Part shown: in pieces, positions 1-7,851 of the stretch
How the letters are laid out: each line of letters begins with the position of its first letter
Position numbering within the stretch: position 1 is the first letter of the stretch
Source: an uncultured Prevotellaceae bacterium
GTDB taxonomy: Bacteria; Bacteroidota; Bacteroidia; Bacteroidales; Bacteroidaceae
NCBI GenBank assembly: GCA_946407325.1
Contig: CAMJNN010000031.1
Span: 1 to 12,305, forward strand
Length of the DNA: 12,305 bases
Direction of reading: 5' to 3'
Notes under the pieces: model-generated
Told to the model about the DNA's origin: nothing
Database searches by the model: none
The model's input: only the letters and a program-made list of their open reading frames with translations
Made by a program: the position numbers and the translations under genes

Positions 1-369
1 GCCCAAGTTTTCATGGGTGATACAGGTAGCTTGACCATCGGTGGCATCATTGCCGTGATTGCCATCATTATCCACAAGGAGTTGTTAGTACCTATCCTTT
101 GTGGTGTGTTCCTGGTAGAAAACCTGTCAGTCATCTTGCAACGTTATTACTACAAAGCAGGAAAGAAAAAAGGCGTGAAGCAAAGATTGTTTAAGCGCAC
201 ACCTATCCATGATCATTTCAGAACTGGTATGAACCTGGTAGAGCAAGGATGTAGCGTGAAGTTCCAGAAGCCTGAGCAATTGTTGCACGAGGCAAAGATA
301 ACCGTAAGATTTTGGATTGTGACGATTGTATTGGCAGCCATCACAATTATTACCTTGAAGATTCGATAA
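1..369 (+). CDS. mraY: MraY, phospho-N-acetylmuramoyl-pentapeptide transferase (C-terminal part)
   Basis: MraY moves phospho-MurNAc-pentapeptide from UDP onto undecaprenyl phosphate, making lipid I at the inner face of the inner membrane. The gene is cut by the window start: the reading frame is open from base 1 and reads [15 protein letters not shown], so the ATG at 13 is an internal methionine of the family motif FMGDxGSL and not a start. Downstream come hydrophobic segments, the ENLSVILQ segment, a PIHDHF motif at 202-219 and the closing VRFWIV...TLKIR, all matching the MraY C terminus. Two points differ from E. coli MraY as I recall it: the middle histidine of the HHH motif is Asp here, and about 17 extra residues lie between that motif and VRFW, in a cytoplasmic loop. 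I believe the insertion is usual in Bacteroidales. murD follows after 37 bases. Confidence 0.96.
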   Translation, partial: AQVFMGDTGSLTIGGIIAVIAIIIHKELLVPILCGVFLVENLSVILQRYYYKAGKKKGVKQRLFKRTPIHDHFRTGMNLVEQGCSVKFQKPEQLLHEAKITVRFWIVTIVLAAITIITLKIR

Positions 370-399
370 TTGAGAATTAAAAATTGAGAATTAAAAATT
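368..399 (+). repeat. Tandem AT-rich 14-bp repeat in the mraY-murD gap
   Basis: Two tandem copies of AATTGAGAATTAA (368-380 and 382-394), period 14, with the period continuing through 399. The array starts within the mraY stop codon and ends seven bases before the murD start, so it makes up nearly the whole leader of murD. A third copy of the 12-base core lies before yqeY (9163-9174). Function is not known. It could be a small mobile repeat, or an A/U-rich translation-enhancing leader in a lineage that lacks Shine-Dalgarno sequences. Confidence 0.8.
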
Positions 400-406
400 T
401 AAAGAT

Positions 407-1759
407 ATGGGAAACGGTCAATCTGTTAAAAGGATCGTTGTTTTAGGAGCAGGAGAAAGCGGAGCAGGAGCTGCCGTACTGGCCAAGGTGAAAGGGTTTG
501 AGACTTTTGTCTCAGATATGTCAACCATAAAACCTAAATACCAGGAGTTGTTAAACCAATATGGCATTGAATGGGAAGAAGGTCATCACACCGAGGAGAA
601 GATTCTCAATGCCGACGAAGTGGTGAAAAGTCCGGGTATCCCCGAAACCGCACCCATCATTATGAAGCTGAAGCAGCAAGGCACTCCTATCATCTCTGAG
701 ATTGAGTTGGCAGGCAGATATACGAATGCGAAGATGGTATGTATCACAGGTTCTAATGGTAAGACCACCACCACCTCACTGATATACCATATCTTCAAGA
801 ATGCAGGACTGAATGTGGGCTTAGCTGGCAATATCGGCAACAGTCTGGCACTACAGGTAGCAACAGAGCAACATGATTACTATGTGATTGAGCTGAGTTC
901 CTTCCAACTGGACAATATGTATGATTTCCGTGCCAACATAGCTGTGTTGCTGAACATCACACCCGACCACCTGGACCGCTACGACTTCAAGATGCAGAAC
1001 TATGTGGATGCCAAGATGCGTATCACACAAAACCAGACGGAAGAGGATGCTTTCATCTATTGGAAAGACGATCCTATCGTAGCCAAGGAACTCGAGAAAT
1101 ATGGCCTAAAAGCCCAACTCTATCCCTTCTCTGCTATCAAGGAAGAAGGCTCTATTGCCTATGCCGATGAAGGAGAGGTGGTTTTCAAAAAGCCCATGGA
1201 CTTCAACATGGAGCAGGAGAAGTTGGCTTTGAGAGGTGTACATAACCTCTATAACTCTTTAGCTGCCGGTATTTCAGCCAGTGTGGCAGGCATCAGCAAG
1301 GAGAACATCCGTCAGGCACTGAGTGACTTTAAGGGTGTGCCCCATCGTTTGGAATACATCACTACCATTCGTGGCGTGAAGTTCATCAACGATTCAAAAG
1401 CCACCAACGTCAATGCCTGCTGGTATGCCCTTCAGAGCATGACCACCAAGACCGTACTGATCTTAGGTGGTACCGACAAAGGCAACGACTATACCGAGAT
1501 CGAAGACTTGGTAAAAGAGAAATGTGTGGGTTTGGTCTATTTAGGTATTGACAATGAGAAACTGCATAAGAGTTTCGACCACCTGGGCATCCCGGTAGCC
1601 GACATCCATACAGGCATGAAGGATGCAGTAGAAGCAGCCTTCAAGATGGCCAACATAGGCGATACCGTACTGCTGAGTCCGTGTTGCGCCAGCTTCGACC
1701 TGTTCAAGAACATGGCCGACCGAGGCAACCAATTTAGAGAATTTGCAATGGCATTATAA
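407..1759 (+). CDS. murD: MurD, UDP-N-acetylmuramoyl-L-alanine--D-glutamate ligase
   Basis: Cytoplasmic ATP-dependent ligase that adds D-glutamate to UDP-MurNAc-L-Ala, the second amino acid step of the peptidoglycan stem peptide. At 450 residues it is complete and close to the family length. The N-terminal UDP-binding Rossmann domain carries GAGESGAGAA (14-23). The central ATPase domain has the P-loop GSNGKTTTT (115-123), the NITPDHLDRY block (183-192), and K203 in DAKMRI, aligned with the carbamylated lysine of E. coli MurD. GVHNLYNSLAA (277-287) leads into the C-terminal domain with HRLE (313-316), DSKATN (329-334) and LSPCCASFDLF (423-433). All key Mur ligase motifs are intact. The start at 407 leaves eight residues before the first beta strand. 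The nearest in-frame alternatives lie inside the domain, so 407 is preferred. ftsW begins two bases after the stop. Confidence 0.97.
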   Translation: MGNGQSVKRIVVLGAGESGAGAAVLAKVKGFETFVSDMSTIKPKYQELLNQYGIEWEEGHHTEEKILNADEVVKSPGIPETAPIIMKLKQQGTPIISEIELAGRYTNAKMVCITGSNGKTTTTSLIYHIFKNAGLNVGLAGNIGNSLALQVATEQHDYYVIELSSFQLDNMYDFRANIAVLLNITPDHLDRYDFKMQNYVDAKMRITQNQTEEDAFIYWKDDPIVAKELEKYGLKAQLYPFSAIKEEGSIAYADEGEVVFKKPMDFNMEQEKLALRGVHNLYNSLAAGISASVAGISKENIRQALSDFKGVPHRLEYITTIRGVKFINDSKATNVNACWYALQSMTTKTVLILGGTDKGNDYTEIEDLVKEKCVGLVYLGIDNEKLHKSFDHLGIPVADIHTGMKDAVEAAFKMANIGDTVLLSPCCASFDLFKNMADRGNQFREFAMAL

Positions 1760-1761
1760 AC

Positions 1762-3093
1762 ATGAACCTGATTAACTCCATATTCAAAGGCGACAAAGTC
1801 ATCTGGATGATATTCCTGATGCTCTGTCTGATATCCATCACCGAGGTGTTCAGTGCATCCAGTACATTGACGTATGGAAGTCAGAGCCATTGGGGCCCCA
1901 TCACCCAACACAGTATCCTGCTGATGTTTGGTGTATTTATCGTATGGTTCATGCACAGCATCCCTTACAAATGGTTCCGCATCTTCGCCTATCCATTGTT
2001 GTTAGGGTCTGTCATCATGCTGGTGGTGGTCATGCTGATGGGCTTTATCTCAGGTGATCGAGTGAACGGTGCCGCTCGTTGGCTCACCTTCTTCGGCGTT
2101 GCCTTCCAGCCTTCAGAGTTGGCTAAGATGGCAGTCATCATCCTCACGGCGGCATTTTTGTCAAAAGGACAGACTGAAGAAGGAGCCAGTCCTCAGGCAT
2201 TCAAATGGATATTGGGTATCACCTTCTTCGTATGCGCCCTCATCGTACCCGAGAACTATTCTACTGGCGCTTTGCTGTTTGGTACCGTGTTCCTGATGAT
2301 GATCATCGGACGCATCCAATGGAAAAAAATCATCATGCTGGGAGGATCGTTGGGAGCCATCGTATTGCTGTTTGTGGGCTTCCTCGCCGTTACACCTGAC
2401 AATACGTTGGAGCAGATCCCTATGGGTCACCGCTTCACGACAGTAAAACACCGCCTCATGAACTTTGGCGAAGAGAAAGTGCCAGCTGCCAAATACGATA
2501 TTCAAGGTGATGGTGCTCAGGTAGCCCATGCCCGCATCGCCATTGCCACCAGCAATGTGGTGGGCAAAGGACCTGGCAATTCTGTAGAGCGCGACTTCCT
2601 CTCACAGGCTTACTCCGATTTTATTTTCGCCATCATCATCGAGGAACTGGGATTAATAGGTGGAATCTTCGTAGTTTTTCTGTATATTTGCCTATTGATC
2701 AGGGCGGGTAAGATAGCCCAAAAATGCGACCGAACATTCCCGGCATTCCTGGTGCTGGGCATAGCGTTGTTATTGGTCATGCAGGCTACCTTCAACATGT
2801 GTGTAGCCGTAGGATTGGTACCTGTAACGGGACAACCTTTGCCATTGATCAGTAAGGGTGGAACCTCCACGTGGATCAACTGTGCTTATATCGGCATGAT
2901 TCTCAGTGTGAGCAGATATACAGCCAAATTGGAGGAGGAAAGAGAAGCTATGGCAGAGGCTGCAGCACAAATAGGTGAGACGATAGAAGGCATGGAGGGA
3001 GAAGGCGAAGAGGAGGAAGTCCCTGTCAGTGAGGCACAGACGGCATTTGAGCCTGGCATGAAAGAAGCAAACGACGACACATTGATGGAATAG
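1762..3093 (+). CDS. ftsW: FtsW, septal peptidoglycan glycosyltransferase (SEDS family)
   Basis: Polytopic inner-membrane SEDS protein that polymerises lipid II into glycan strands at the division site, working with a class B penicillin-binding protein. The 443 residues contain about ten hydrophobic segments between residues 13 and 385. Family motifs are present: NGAARWL (102-108), QPSE (116-119), SDFIFA (285-290) with D286 at the position of the catalytic aspartate, EELGLIGG (294-301), and PVTGQPLPLISKGGTS (354-369) near the C terminus. Context inside the dcw cluster favours FtsW over its paralogue RodA. After the last membrane segment there is a tail of about 55 residues (388-443) that is strongly acidic, including EGEGEEEEV, and probably cytoplasmic. 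This makes the protein longer than E. coli FtsW (414 residues). The gap to murG is 23 bases and AT-rich. Confidence 0.96.
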   Translation: MNLINSIFKGDKVIWMIFLMLCLISITEVFSASSTLTYGSQSHWGPITQHSILLMFGVFIVWFMHSIPYKWFRIFAYPLLLGSVIMLVVVMLMGFISGDRVNGAARWLTFFGVAFQPSELAKMAVIILTAAFLSKGQTEEGASPQAFKWILGITFFVCALIVPENYSTGALLFGTVFLMMIIGRIQWKKIIMLGGSLGAIVLLFVGFLAVTPDNTLEQIPMGHRFTTVKHRLMNFGEEKVPAAKYDIQGDGAQVAHARIAIATSNVVGKGPGNSVERDFLSQAYSDFIFAIIIEELGLIGGIFVVFLYICLLIRAGKIAQKCDRTFPAFLVLGIALLLVMQATFNMCVAVGLVPVTGQPLPLISKGGTSTWINCAYIGMILSVSRYTAKLEEEREAMAEAAAQIGETIEGMEGEGEEEEVPVSEAQTAFEPGMKEANDDTLME

Positions 3094-3116
3094 ACATAAA
3101 AGCAAGGTTTTATAAT

Positions 3117-4244
3117 ATGAAGAAAGTGATGGACAACGGAAATACACCCAGGGTAATAATAAGTGGTGGTGGGACGGGAGGACATATCTTCCCTGCTGTA
3201 TCCATAGCCAATGCCATCAAGGAACTGCGACCAGATGCAGAGATACTGTTTGTAGGGGCAGAAGGAAGGATGGAGATGCAACGAGTGCCAGATGCAGGCT
3301 ATCGCATCATCGGTTTACCCATTGCAGGCTTCGACAGAAAACACCTTTGGAAGAATTTTGCCGTATTGGTGAAGATTGCCCGTAGTCAATGGAAAGCACG
3401 TAGCATCATCAAGGAGTTCAAGCCCGACATCGCCGTTGGTGTGGGAGGCTTTGCCAGTGGTCCCACGCTAAAGACCGCCTCCATGATGGGCATCCCTACC
3501 CTGTTGCAGGAACAAAACTCCTACGCGGGTGTCACCAACAAACTGTTGGCCAAGAAAGCCAAGAGGATTTGTGTGGCCTATGAGGGTATGGAGAAGTTCT
3601 TCCCTGCCGACAAGATCATCATGACGGGCAATCCTGTACGCCAAAACCTGCTTGCCCATCAATACTCCAAGGCAGAAGCATTACAAGCCTTCGGGTTCAC
3701 AGACACAAAGAAAACCATCTTAATATTGGGTGGTAGCTTAGGCGCCAGAACCATCAACCAAACGCTGATGGGTGCCATTGATACCATCAAGGCCAACTCC
3801 GACATCCAGTTTATCTGGCAGACGGGTAAGATTTATATTGATGATATCAGGCAGCAATTACAAGGGCAGGACATCCCCAACTTATATGTCACCGATTTCA
3901 TCAAGGAGATGGACAAGGCCTATGCAGCTGCTGATTTGGTGATCTCCAGAGCAGGAGCAGGTTCTATTTCCGAGTTCTGCTTACTGGAAAAGCCTGTTAT
4001 CCTGGTACCTTCGCCCAATGTGGCAGAAGACCATCAGACCAAGAATGCCTTGGCACTGGCCAACAAAGATGCTGCCATTTATGTGAAAGATGCAGAGGCC
4101 CAAAAGCAATTGATGCCAGTAGCGTTAGAGACGGTGAAAGATGATGCTAAGTTGGCTTCTTTGCAACAGAACATCGCCAAGTTGGCTTTGCCTGATTCAG
4201 CCAACATCATTGCAAAAGAGGTATTAAAACTGATTGGAAAATGA
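3117..4244 (+). CDS. murG: MurG, UDP-GlcNAc:lipid I N-acetylglucosaminyltransferase
   Basis: Peripheral membrane GT-B glycosyltransferase that adds GlcNAc to lipid I, giving lipid II, the substrate polymerised by FtsW and the PBPs. The protein is complete at 375 residues. The N-terminal acceptor domain has the glycine-rich GGGTGGHIFPA (17-27), GVGGFASGP (108-116) and EQNSYAGVTNK (132-142). GNPVR (171-175) links to the C-terminal UDP-GlcNAc-binding domain with GGSLGAR (205-211), VTDFI (258-262), RAGAGSISE (278-286) and EDHQTKNA (304-311). E. coli has QQ near the last motif; QT is seen here, which I think is common outside Proteobacteria. The ATG at 3117 is used; an alternative in-frame ATG at 3129 would shorten the protein by four residues. 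The stop overlaps the murC start (ATGA), suggesting translational coupling. Confidence 0.97.
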   Translation: MKKVMDNGNTPRVIISGGGTGGHIFPAVSIANAIKELRPDAEILFVGAEGRMEMQRVPDAGYRIIGLPIAGFDRKHLWKNFAVLVKIARSQWKARSIIKEFKPDIAVGVGGFASGPTLKTASMMGIPTLLQEQNSYAGVTNKLLAKKAKRICVAYEGMEKFFPADKIIMTGNPVRQNLLAHQYSKAEALQAFGFTDTKKTILILGGSLGARTINQTLMGAIDTIKANSDIQFIWQTGKIYIDDIRQQLQGQDIPNLYVTDFIKEMDKAYAAADLVISRAGAGSISEFCLLEKPVILVPSPNVAEDHQTKNALALANKDAAIYVKDAEAQKQLMPVALETVKDDAKLASLQQNIAKLALPDSANIIAKEVLKLIGK

Positions 4245-5620
4245 AAAAGATAGAAGATATAAAAGCTGTGTATTTCGTGGGAGCAGGAGGTATTGGCATG
4301 AGTGCGCTGATACGTTACTTCCTTTCAAAAGGCAAGGTAGTAGCGGGTTATGACCGCACTCCCTCCGAGCTGACCAAACGACTGATCGAAGAAGGAGCAC
4401 AGATTCATTATGAGGAGAATGTAGCATTGATTCCTGAGGCTTGTCGTGATAAGGATACCACCTTGGTGGTATATACTCCCGCCATTCCTCACGACCATGC
4501 CGAACTGTGCTACTTCAACGACAATGGTTTTGAGGTAAAGAAGCGTTCACAGGTACTGGGTCTCATCACACACGACAGCAAAGGACTGTGTGTGGCAGGT
4601 ACCCACGGCAAGACCACTACCTCTACCATGCTGGCCCATTTGCTGCATCAGTCGCATATAGGTTGCACAGCCTTCCTGGGAGGCATCTCCAAGAACTACG
4701 GCACCAACCTGTTGCTCTCGTCAACCAGTCCGTTTACGGTGATCGAAGCAGATGAGTTCGACCGTTCATTCCACTGGCTCTCACCCTATATGAGTGTGGT
4801 AACAGCCACCGACCCTGACCACTTGGATATCTACGGCACCTACGAAGCTTACTTGGAGAGTTTCCGCCATTATACCAGTCTGATACAGCCAGGTGGCGTG
4901 TTACTGATACACACAGGTTTGGCACTGCAGCCAGATGTGCAGAAGGGAGTGAAGACCTATACCTATGCACGCCGTGAAGGTGATTTCCATGCCACCAACG
5001 AACGTATTGGCAATGGTGAGATTTTTATCGATTTCATCGGTCCAGACGTAGAGATCAAGGATATCCAGTTAGGAGTACCGATGAGTATCAACATAGAGAA
5101 TGGCATTGCGGCCATGGCTTTGGCACATCTCAACGGAGTGACGGACGAAGAGATTCGTGAGGGGATGAGGAGCTTTGCAGGCGTTGACCGCAGGTTCGAC
5201 TTCAAGCTGAAGAACGACAAGATAGCACTGCTCAGCGATTATGCCCACCACCCTGCAGAGATTGCACAGAGTGCCAAATCCATCCGTGAGTTGTATGCCG
5301 ACAGAAAGATTACCGCTGTGTTCCAGCCTCATCTATATACTCGCACGCGTGATTTATATAAGGAGTTTGCCGCAGCACTGTCGTTGTTCGACGAGGTCAT
5401 CCTCACCGAGATTTACCCTGCCCGTGAAGAGCCTATCCCTGGCGTTACGAGCGAACTGATCTACGACCTCTTGCGACCAGGCATCGAGAAGACCCTGTGC
5501 AAGAAAAACGAGGTGGCCAAGTTACTGGCACAAGGAGGCCGACAGGTAGTCATCATCTTAGGTGCTGGCGACTTAGACAACAAGATGGACGAATTTAAGC
5601 AAATATTAGAGCAAGCATGA
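4241..5620 (+). CDS. murC: MurC, UDP-N-acetylmuramate--L-alanine ligase
   Basis: Cytoplasmic ATP-dependent ligase that adds L-alanine to UDP-MurNAc, the first stem-peptide step. At 459 residues it is full length. The N-terminal domain has GAGGIGMS (14-21). The central domain has the P-loop GTHGKTTT (120-127), EADEFDRSF (169-177) and DPDHLDIY (191-198). The C-terminal domain has FAGVDRRFD (312-320), DYAHHPAE (333-340) and QPHLYTRT (362-369), and DYAHHP separates MurC/Mpl from MurD, MurE and MurF. Mpl is less likely given the position next to murG and the overall match. The usual HN-x-x-N hinge motif between central and C-terminal domains reads SINIENGIAA (282-291) here, without the histidine. 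The start overlaps the murG stop by four bases and the stop overlaps the ftsQ start in the same way. No ddl gene follows, unlike E. coli. Confidence 0.95.
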   Translation: MKKIEDIKAVYFVGAGGIGMSALIRYFLSKGKVVAGYDRTPSELTKRLIEEGAQIHYEENVALIPEACRDKDTTLVVYTPAIPHDHAELCYFNDNGFEVKKRSQVLGLITHDSKGLCVAGTHGKTTTSTMLAHLLHQSHIGCTAFLGGISKNYGTNLLLSSTSPFTVIEADEFDRSFHWLSPYMSVVTATDPDHLDIYGTYEAYLESFRHYTSLIQPGGVLLIHTGLALQPDVQKGVKTYTYARREGDFHATNERIGNGEIFIDFIGPDVEIKDIQLGVPMSINIENGIAAMALAHLNGVTDEEIREGMRSFAGVDRRFDFKLKNDKIALLSDYAHHPAEIAQSAKSIRELYADRKITAVFQPHLYTRTRDLYKEFAAALSLFDEVILTEIYPAREEPIPGVTSELIYDLLRPGIEKTLCKKNEVAKLLAQGGRQVVIILGAGDLDNKMDEFKQILEQA

Positions 5621-6360
5621 GCATTAAAATGAGAATATTGCTATCTTTGGTGATGCTGCTGATCATTGCCTATCTCTGCACCGCCTTCACCTTCTTCAAC
5701 AAGAAGCCGGTAGGGAGGTTGTGTACCGAGATAGAAGTAACCACCAAAGATTCCACATTCTCCGACTTGTTCACGGCACGTAGCATCACCGACATTCTGA
5801 AGCAGAAGAAGCTGAACCCTGTAGGCAAGGACATTGACAGTGTAAGTACGTTGCTCATGGAACGCGAACTCAGTCAGAACCCGTTGATTGACAATGTGGA
5901 ATGCTACAAGACCCCTAGCGGTAAGATACGCATCGACATCAGTCAGAAAACACCAGTTCTGCGAGTGTTTAATAGCTATGGTGAAAACTTCCTGGTGGAC
6001 AACAAAGGCAGTATCATGCCGCTGGTAGCCAGCAATGCCTTCCATTTGCCGGTGGTGACCGGACAAGCGTCAAAGTCCTTCTGTGCAGGCAAGCTGTATG
6101 AGTTGGGAGTTTTCCTCCAGCACGATGCTTTCTGGAAAGCACAGGTGGAGCAAATCAATATTGTGAGTGGGGGCAACATAGAAATTGTACCACGTGTGGG
6201 CAATCACATTATCTACTTGGGGCAGTTGGACGACTATACCAACAAACTGCGCCGAGTGGAGAAGTTCTACACCAAGGCACTGAACAAGATTGGCTGGAAC
6301 AAATACGAACGTATCAACGTAGAACTGAGTAACCAGATTATTTGTACGAGAAGAAAATAA
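5617..6360 (+). CDS. ftsQ: FtsQ/DivIB family cell division protein
   Basis: Bitopic inner-membrane protein that, with FtsL and FtsB, links the early and late divisome and controls septal synthesis. Identification rests on position (murC-ftsQ-ftsA), size (247 residues) and topology more than on strong motifs, since the family diverges fast. There is a very short cytoplasmic start, one membrane segment at about residues 6-24, then a periplasmic part. Residues about 34-110 fit a POTRA-like domain: DITDILKQ-type helices, then ELSQNPLIDNVECYKTPSGKIRIDISQKTP read in separate short blocks. Residues about 115-240 fit the beta domain, with FLVDNKGSIMPL and LPVVTG. The cytoplasmic part is far shorter than in E. 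coli FtsQ. A second in-frame ATG at 5629 would still leave the membrane segment intact. The start overlaps murC by ATGA; ftsA follows after 12 bases. Confidence 0.88.
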   Translation: MSIKMRILLSLVMLLIIAYLCTAFTFFNKKPVGRLCTEIEVTTKDSTFSDLFTARSITDILKQKKLNPVGKDIDSVSTLLMERELSQNPLIDNVECYKTPSGKIRIDISQKTPVLRVFNSYGENFLVDNKGSIMPLVASNAFHLPVVTGQASKSFCAGKLYELGVFLQHDAFWKAQVEQINIVSGGNIEIVPRVGNHIIYLGQLDDYTNKLRRVEKFYTKALNKIGWNKYERINVELSNQIICTRRK

Positions 6361-6372
6361 ATCTTTATATAT

Positions 6373-7836
6373 ATGGCAACAACAGAATTTATTGCGGCTA
6401 TTGAATTAGGGTCATCCAAGATTACAGGCATCGCTGGCAAGCGTGATACCGACGGTAGTATCTCCGTGCTGGCTTTCGCCCAGGACGACGCCTCACAATT
6501 TGTGCATAAAGGTGTGATATTCAATATCGACAAAGCCGCTAGTGCACTGAGTGACATCATTATCAAGCTGGAAACCCAGCTTCGTAATTCTACTATCGCC
6601 AAAGTATATGTTGGTATTGGAGGAAGGAGCATGCGTACTATTGAGAACCAGGTGAGCCGAATCGTTGAGGGCGAGGAGAAGATTTCCGAGGAACTGGTAT
6701 TCTCAATGAGCGACGAGAACCTGGCATTCCCTTATGATGAATTCGACATCCTGGATGTAGAGCCGCAGGAATACAAGATCGACAACCGTTTGGTGGCCGA
6801 CCCTGTGGGCGTGGCTGGCAAGGATGTTACAGCTCGTTTCCTTAATATCGTGGCTAAGAAGATGGTAAAGAAGAACCTCGAGCTGTCGTTACAGCAAGGC
6901 CATGTCAAGGTGGCCGAACTGTTGTTGGCTCCTAAGGCACTGGCCAATGCCCTACTCACCGAATCCGACCGCCGTTTAGGTTGCGCTTTGGTGGATATAG
7001 GTGCCGAGACCACTACCGTCAGCATTTACAAGAACAATATCCTGCGTTACCTCACCGTCATACCATTGGGTGGCAACAATATCACCCAAGACATCGCTTC
7101 ACTGCAGATGGCCGACGAAGACGCCGAGCAGTTCAAGGTACTCTATGGCGATGCTTTGGTAACCGACGAAGATATCGACAAGAACGAAGAATATGTACTG
7201 GACAACGGTCATGCCCTCTCGAAAGACCTATTGGGTGACATCGTCTCAGCCCGTGCAGAAGAGATCCTCATCAATGTATGGAACCAGATTCAGCAATCAG
7301 GCTATCAGGACAAGCTTACGGCAGGTGTGTTCTTCACCGGTGGTGGCAGTAACCTCAAGAACACCGAAGAAGTGTTCAAGAGAATCTGCCGTGACGACCG
7401 CATGAAGATCAAGACCGTCAAGTTTATCCCAGATGTGGTAAGAGGTTATGGCAATGACATCAAGCGCAACGGTACCCTCTGCACCCTGTTCGGTTTGTTG
7501 CTGGCAGGCAAGGAAAACTGCAGTGAAGACAAACCCGAGCCTGTGGAGGAAAAACCGGTCTTCCCTCCAATGGGACAAACCGATATGTTTGCCAATGACG
7601 AGACGCTCAAGGAGCAGGAAGCCAAGATCCTGGCCGACAAAGCTGCTGAGGAAGAGCGCCAACGCCTGCTCAGGGAGAGTGAAGAAGAGAAGAAACGCAA
7701 GGCTGAAGAAGCAGAGCGCAAGCGTCTGGAGCGTGAGCGTAAGAAGAACAGCTTCTTCACCCGCGTCAAGAAAGGCTTTGATAACCTGTCGGGTGAGCTG
7801 TTTGGCTCCGAGGACACCAGCGATAGTATGAACTAA
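6373..7836 (+). CDS. ftsA: FtsA, actin-like membrane anchor for FtsZ
   Basis: Actin-fold ATPase that binds the FtsZ tail and holds FtsZ filaments on the inner membrane. Motifs seen are ELGSSKITGI (11-20, phosphate 1), DIGAETTTVSIY (208-219, phosphate 2) and TGGGSNL (322-328, adenosine site). The FtsA-specific 1C domain is expected between about 88 and 170. At 487 residues it is longer than E. coli FtsA (420). The extra length is a linker from about 385: first acidic and proline-containing (KPEPVEEKPVFPP), then a highly charged stretch (about 411-459) rich in Glu, Lys and Arg that looks helical or coiled-coil. The end, FFTRVKKGFDNLSGELFG (461-478), has alternating basic and bulky hydrophobic residues and fits the amphipathic membrane-targeting helix. 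ftsZ follows after 15 bases. Confidence 0.96.
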   Translation: MATTEFIAAIELGSSKITGIAGKRDTDGSISVLAFAQDDASQFVHKGVIFNIDKAASALSDIIIKLETQLRNSTIAKVYVGIGGRSMRTIENQVSRIVEGEEKISEELVFSMSDENLAFPYDEFDILDVEPQEYKIDNRLVADPVGVAGKDVTARFLNIVAKKMVKKNLELSLQQGHVKVAELLLAPKALANALLTESDRRLGCALVDIGAETTTVSIYKNNILRYLTVIPLGGNNITQDIASLQMADEDAEQFKVLYGDALVTDEDIDKNEEYVLDNGHALSKDLLGDIVSARAEEILINVWNQIQQSGYQDKLTAGVFFTGGGSNLKNTEEVFKRICRDDRMKIKTVKFIPDVVRGYGNDIKRNGTLCTLFGLLLAGKENCSEDKPEPVEEKPVFPPMGQTDMFANDETLKEQEAKILADKAAEEERQRLLRESEEEKKRKAEEAERKRLERERKKNSFFTRVKKGFDNLSGELFGSEDTSDSMN

Positions 7837-7851
7837 AGAAATACAATCATT

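Noticed and set aside
13..369. ATG at 13 as start of a small membrane protein
   Set aside because: The frame is open to base 1 and the preceding codons complete the MraY motif, so this is a gene cut by the window edge.
499..514. TGAGAC-TTTT-GTCTCA hairpin early in murD
   Set aside because: A perfect 6-bp stem with a 4-base loop is expected a few times by chance in 12 kb, and nothing else marks this site.
1537..1956. Minus-strand ORF of 139 codons across the murD-ftsW junction
   Set aside because: It overlaps two well-supported genes and its translation shows no family motif; a shadow of the coding frames.
3101..3110. AGCAAGGTTT before murG, shared with the 5' arm of the terminator (9656-9665)
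   Set aside because: Ten-base repeats are expected many times by chance in this length, and the murG copy has no matching second arm.
7584..7592. TATGTTTGC, a -7 promoter-like match inside ftsA
   Set aside because: The four-letter-core consensus occurs often by chance; it is inside the coding region with no convincing -33 partner or nearby start.
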